Shown: positions 5,520 through 6,598 of the stretch, one piece after another
Layout: each line of letters opens with the position of its first letter
How positions within the stretch are numbered: the stretch's first letter is position 1
NCBI GenBank assembly: GCA_019420945.1
Contig: JAHZGF010000047.1
Location: forward strand, 1 to 6,598
Source: Clostridiales bacterium
GTDB lineage: Bacteria; Bacillota; Clostridia; Oscillospirales; Oscillospiraceae
DNA length: 6,598 nucleotides
Reading direction: 5' to 3'
The notes under the pieces: model-generated
Told to the model about the DNA's origin: nothing
The model's input: only the letters and a program-made list of their open reading frames with translations
The model's database searches: none
Position numbers and translations under genes: made by a program

Positions 5520-6137
5520 TTACTCATAACTGGTCTCGCTGTCGTCCGGGTCATACGGCATCAGGTGCGTCCGGCGGATGGCGCTTTCCAGCATATCGAA
5601 GCCCGTGACGCCTGTGCTGTCCGGGATGCCCCACCTGCGGTACATCCTGCGGATCGCCGGGTGCTCGCCGGAGAGATTCTTTTGCAGCCGCGCAAGCTGC
5701 CGCTCCGTTTTTATATCCAGAACACGATTGCGGAGGAAGCCGTACTGTGCCAGCAGGTCAAAGAGATCGCCCACCAGCATACGGAAGGCGCTGCCGGAAA
5801 TGATGTAGGCGGGATCGTGAGCGGCGGCACGCTGCTTTTCCCTAATTTTTGCGTCATGCTCTTTCAGTACGGCGGTCAGCGGCGTAAGCTCCGCCTCCTT
5901 CAGCTCGGCAAGGTCAGATTGGTCGCCAAACACCAGATAACGGCCGGGAATGAGCCAGTCATCAAACTTTTCTTCCGCGACCTCACCGTAATGCTTTGCC
6001 GTCTCGACCAGGTTTGCCATGTCATCCGCGTCCTTCACCTTCCCGGCGAGGAACGCGAGCTGATGCAGCAGGCCGTAAAGATGCACCTCGTCACGGATAT
6101 GCTTTTCGTAGGTTTCACTGTCGATCACATGTTTCAT
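5520..6137 (-). CDS. Unrecognised 205-residue ICE protein
   Basis: I do not recognise the family. The protein is soluble-looking and mostly helical, with no signal peptide or membrane segment. Visible features are a helical N-terminus (residues 8-50, including EVHLYGLLHQLAFLAGKV), a strand-like patch WLIPGRYLVFGDQSD (61-75), a charged helix TAVLKEHDAKIREKQR (88-103), and a basic stretch ERQLARLQKNL to RRMYRRWGIP (145-172). It ends with an acidic tail (YDPDDSETSYE). Base composition matches the conjugation backbone. It starts 19 bases after the VirB4 stop with GGAAGGG at 6151-6145 and 7-base spacing, so it belongs to the same operon. By position it may be a cytoplasmic helper of the VirB4 ATPase or the mating channel, which is inference only. 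The AT-rich nuclease cassette follows directly. Confidence 0.75.
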   Translation of the reverse strand: MKHVIDSETYEKHIRDEVHLYGLLHQLAFLAGKVKDADDMANLVETAKHYGEVAEEKFDDWLIPGRYLVFGDQSDLAELKEAELTPLTAVLKEHDAKIREKQRAAAHDPAYIISGSAFRMLVGDLFDLLAQYGFLRNRVLDIKTERQLARLQKNLSGEHPAIRRMYRRWGIPDSTGVTGFDMLESAIRRTHLMPYDPDDSETSYE

Positions 6138-6156
6138 ATCTTGTCCCTTCCTTTCC

Positions 6157-6598
6157 TTATCCGCTTTCCCCGTCGTGGGCGACCTCGCCGGGCTTGGTCG
6201 TGAGAAGTTTGTATAGCTCCGTATCCTTCGGGAACTCGTCCCGGAAGGGCAGGATCACATTCTGGAAGAACAGAAGGCCGCTGCCGGGGTCCGCGTTGGT
6301 CACATAGGCAAGCTGCTCCGCGGAGATGTTCAGCCGCTCCGTCATCAGCTTTCGGTCGCCCGCGGACAGGTTCAGCAGGTAGATAAAATCGCTGTTTTCC
6401 AGAATATTTTCGATCTCCGGCGAGGAAAGCAGGTCCTTCGGGTTCTGTGTCGCCCCAGTCGGGACGCCGCCCCACTTTCTGAAACGCTTCCAGACCTCAG
6501 CGCTATATGCTGCCGTCTGTTCCTCCTTCAAGAGCAGATGAAATTCGTCCACGAAATACCAGGTGGCCCGCCCAATGGAGCGGTTCACCGTGACGGTG
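6157..6598 (-). CDS. VirB4-like conjugation ATPase, C-terminal 146 residues
   Basis: This is the end of a gene whose start lies beyond 6598. The visible part includes the Walker B region WYFVDEFHLLL, with an acidic pair DE for ATP hydrolysis, the segment RFRKWGGVPTGATQNPKDLL typical of the VirB4/TraE/TrbE RecA-like core, and the downstream EIENILENSDFIYLLNLSAG. VirB4 proteins are cytoplasmic, membrane-bound hexameric ATPases that power assembly of the type IV secretion channel and DNA transfer. The last 30 or so residues (LPFRDEFPKDTELYKLLTTK) match the usual tail of the ICE-type proteins. Walker A is not in the window, so whether the whole enzyme is intact cannot be judged. The codon at 6588 is a GTG valine inside the protein, not a start. 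Confidence 0.93.
   Translation of the reverse strand, partial: TVTVNRSIGRATWYFVDEFHLLLKEEQTAAYSAEVWKRFRKWGGVPTGATQNPKDLLSSPEIENILENSDFIYLLNLSAGDRKLMTERLNISAEQLAYVTNADPGSGLLFFQNVILPFRDEFPKDTELYKLLTTKPGEVAHDGESG

Noticed and set aside
5460..6203. Plus-strand open frame of 247 codons opposite the 205-residue gene
   Set aside because: The minus-strand gene has a good ribosome binding site and operon spacing. The plus-strand product looks like antisense translation.

Overview
The window reads as part of the conjugation operon of an integrative and conjugative element (ICE) of the Tn1549/CTn4-like family from a gut Firmicute, probably a clostridium. Two things support this. The gene string is VirB4-type ATPase end, unknown protein, NlpC/P60 protein, DUF4315, DUF4366, all on the minus strand. 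The backbone is also GC-rich: one hand-counted 60-base line at 5641 is 63% GC. Genus cannot be read from this sequence alone.

Layout in the direction of transcription (right to left): the C-terminus of a VirB4-like ATPase (6598-6157, start outside the window); an unrecognised 205-residue protein (6137-5520); an AT-rich single-gene cassette with a PD-(D/E)XK nuclease, its own extended -10 promoter and its own intrinsic terminator (about 5495-4630); a C5-cytosine DNA methyltransferase (4599-3595); a membrane-anchored NlpC/P60 cell-wall hydrolase (3598-1688); a PAPS-reductase-like PP-loop protein (1695-949); a small DUF4315 coiled-coil protein (946-671); and a secreted SH3b plus DUF4366 protein (681-1, C-terminus outside the window). 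There is no gene-free stretch over 300 bases. The gaps are 19, 71 and 93 bases, and the last four genes overlap or nearly touch, as in a translationally coupled operon.

The VirB4 ATPase, P60 hydrolase, DUF4315 and DUF4366 proteins are transfer backbone: energy for the mating channel, local opening of peptidoglycan, and small accessory or exported parts. The nuclease, methyltransferase and PP-loop protein are accessory and all look directed at DNA or nucleotides, so they may protect or modify the element. That functional link is inference.

The main points for a second look are these. (1) The nuclease cassette is bounded by a 9-bp direct repeat and differs sharply in base composition. (2) The middle of the methyltransferase, where the target recognition domain should lie, reads as a convincing protein in the +1 frame with about 89% GC at third positions, while the open frame that links the catalytic motifs has about 51% there. 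(3) A strong terminator sits inside the operon just before the methyltransferase. (4) The methyltransferase has a perfect ribosome binding site but no ordinary start codon near it.
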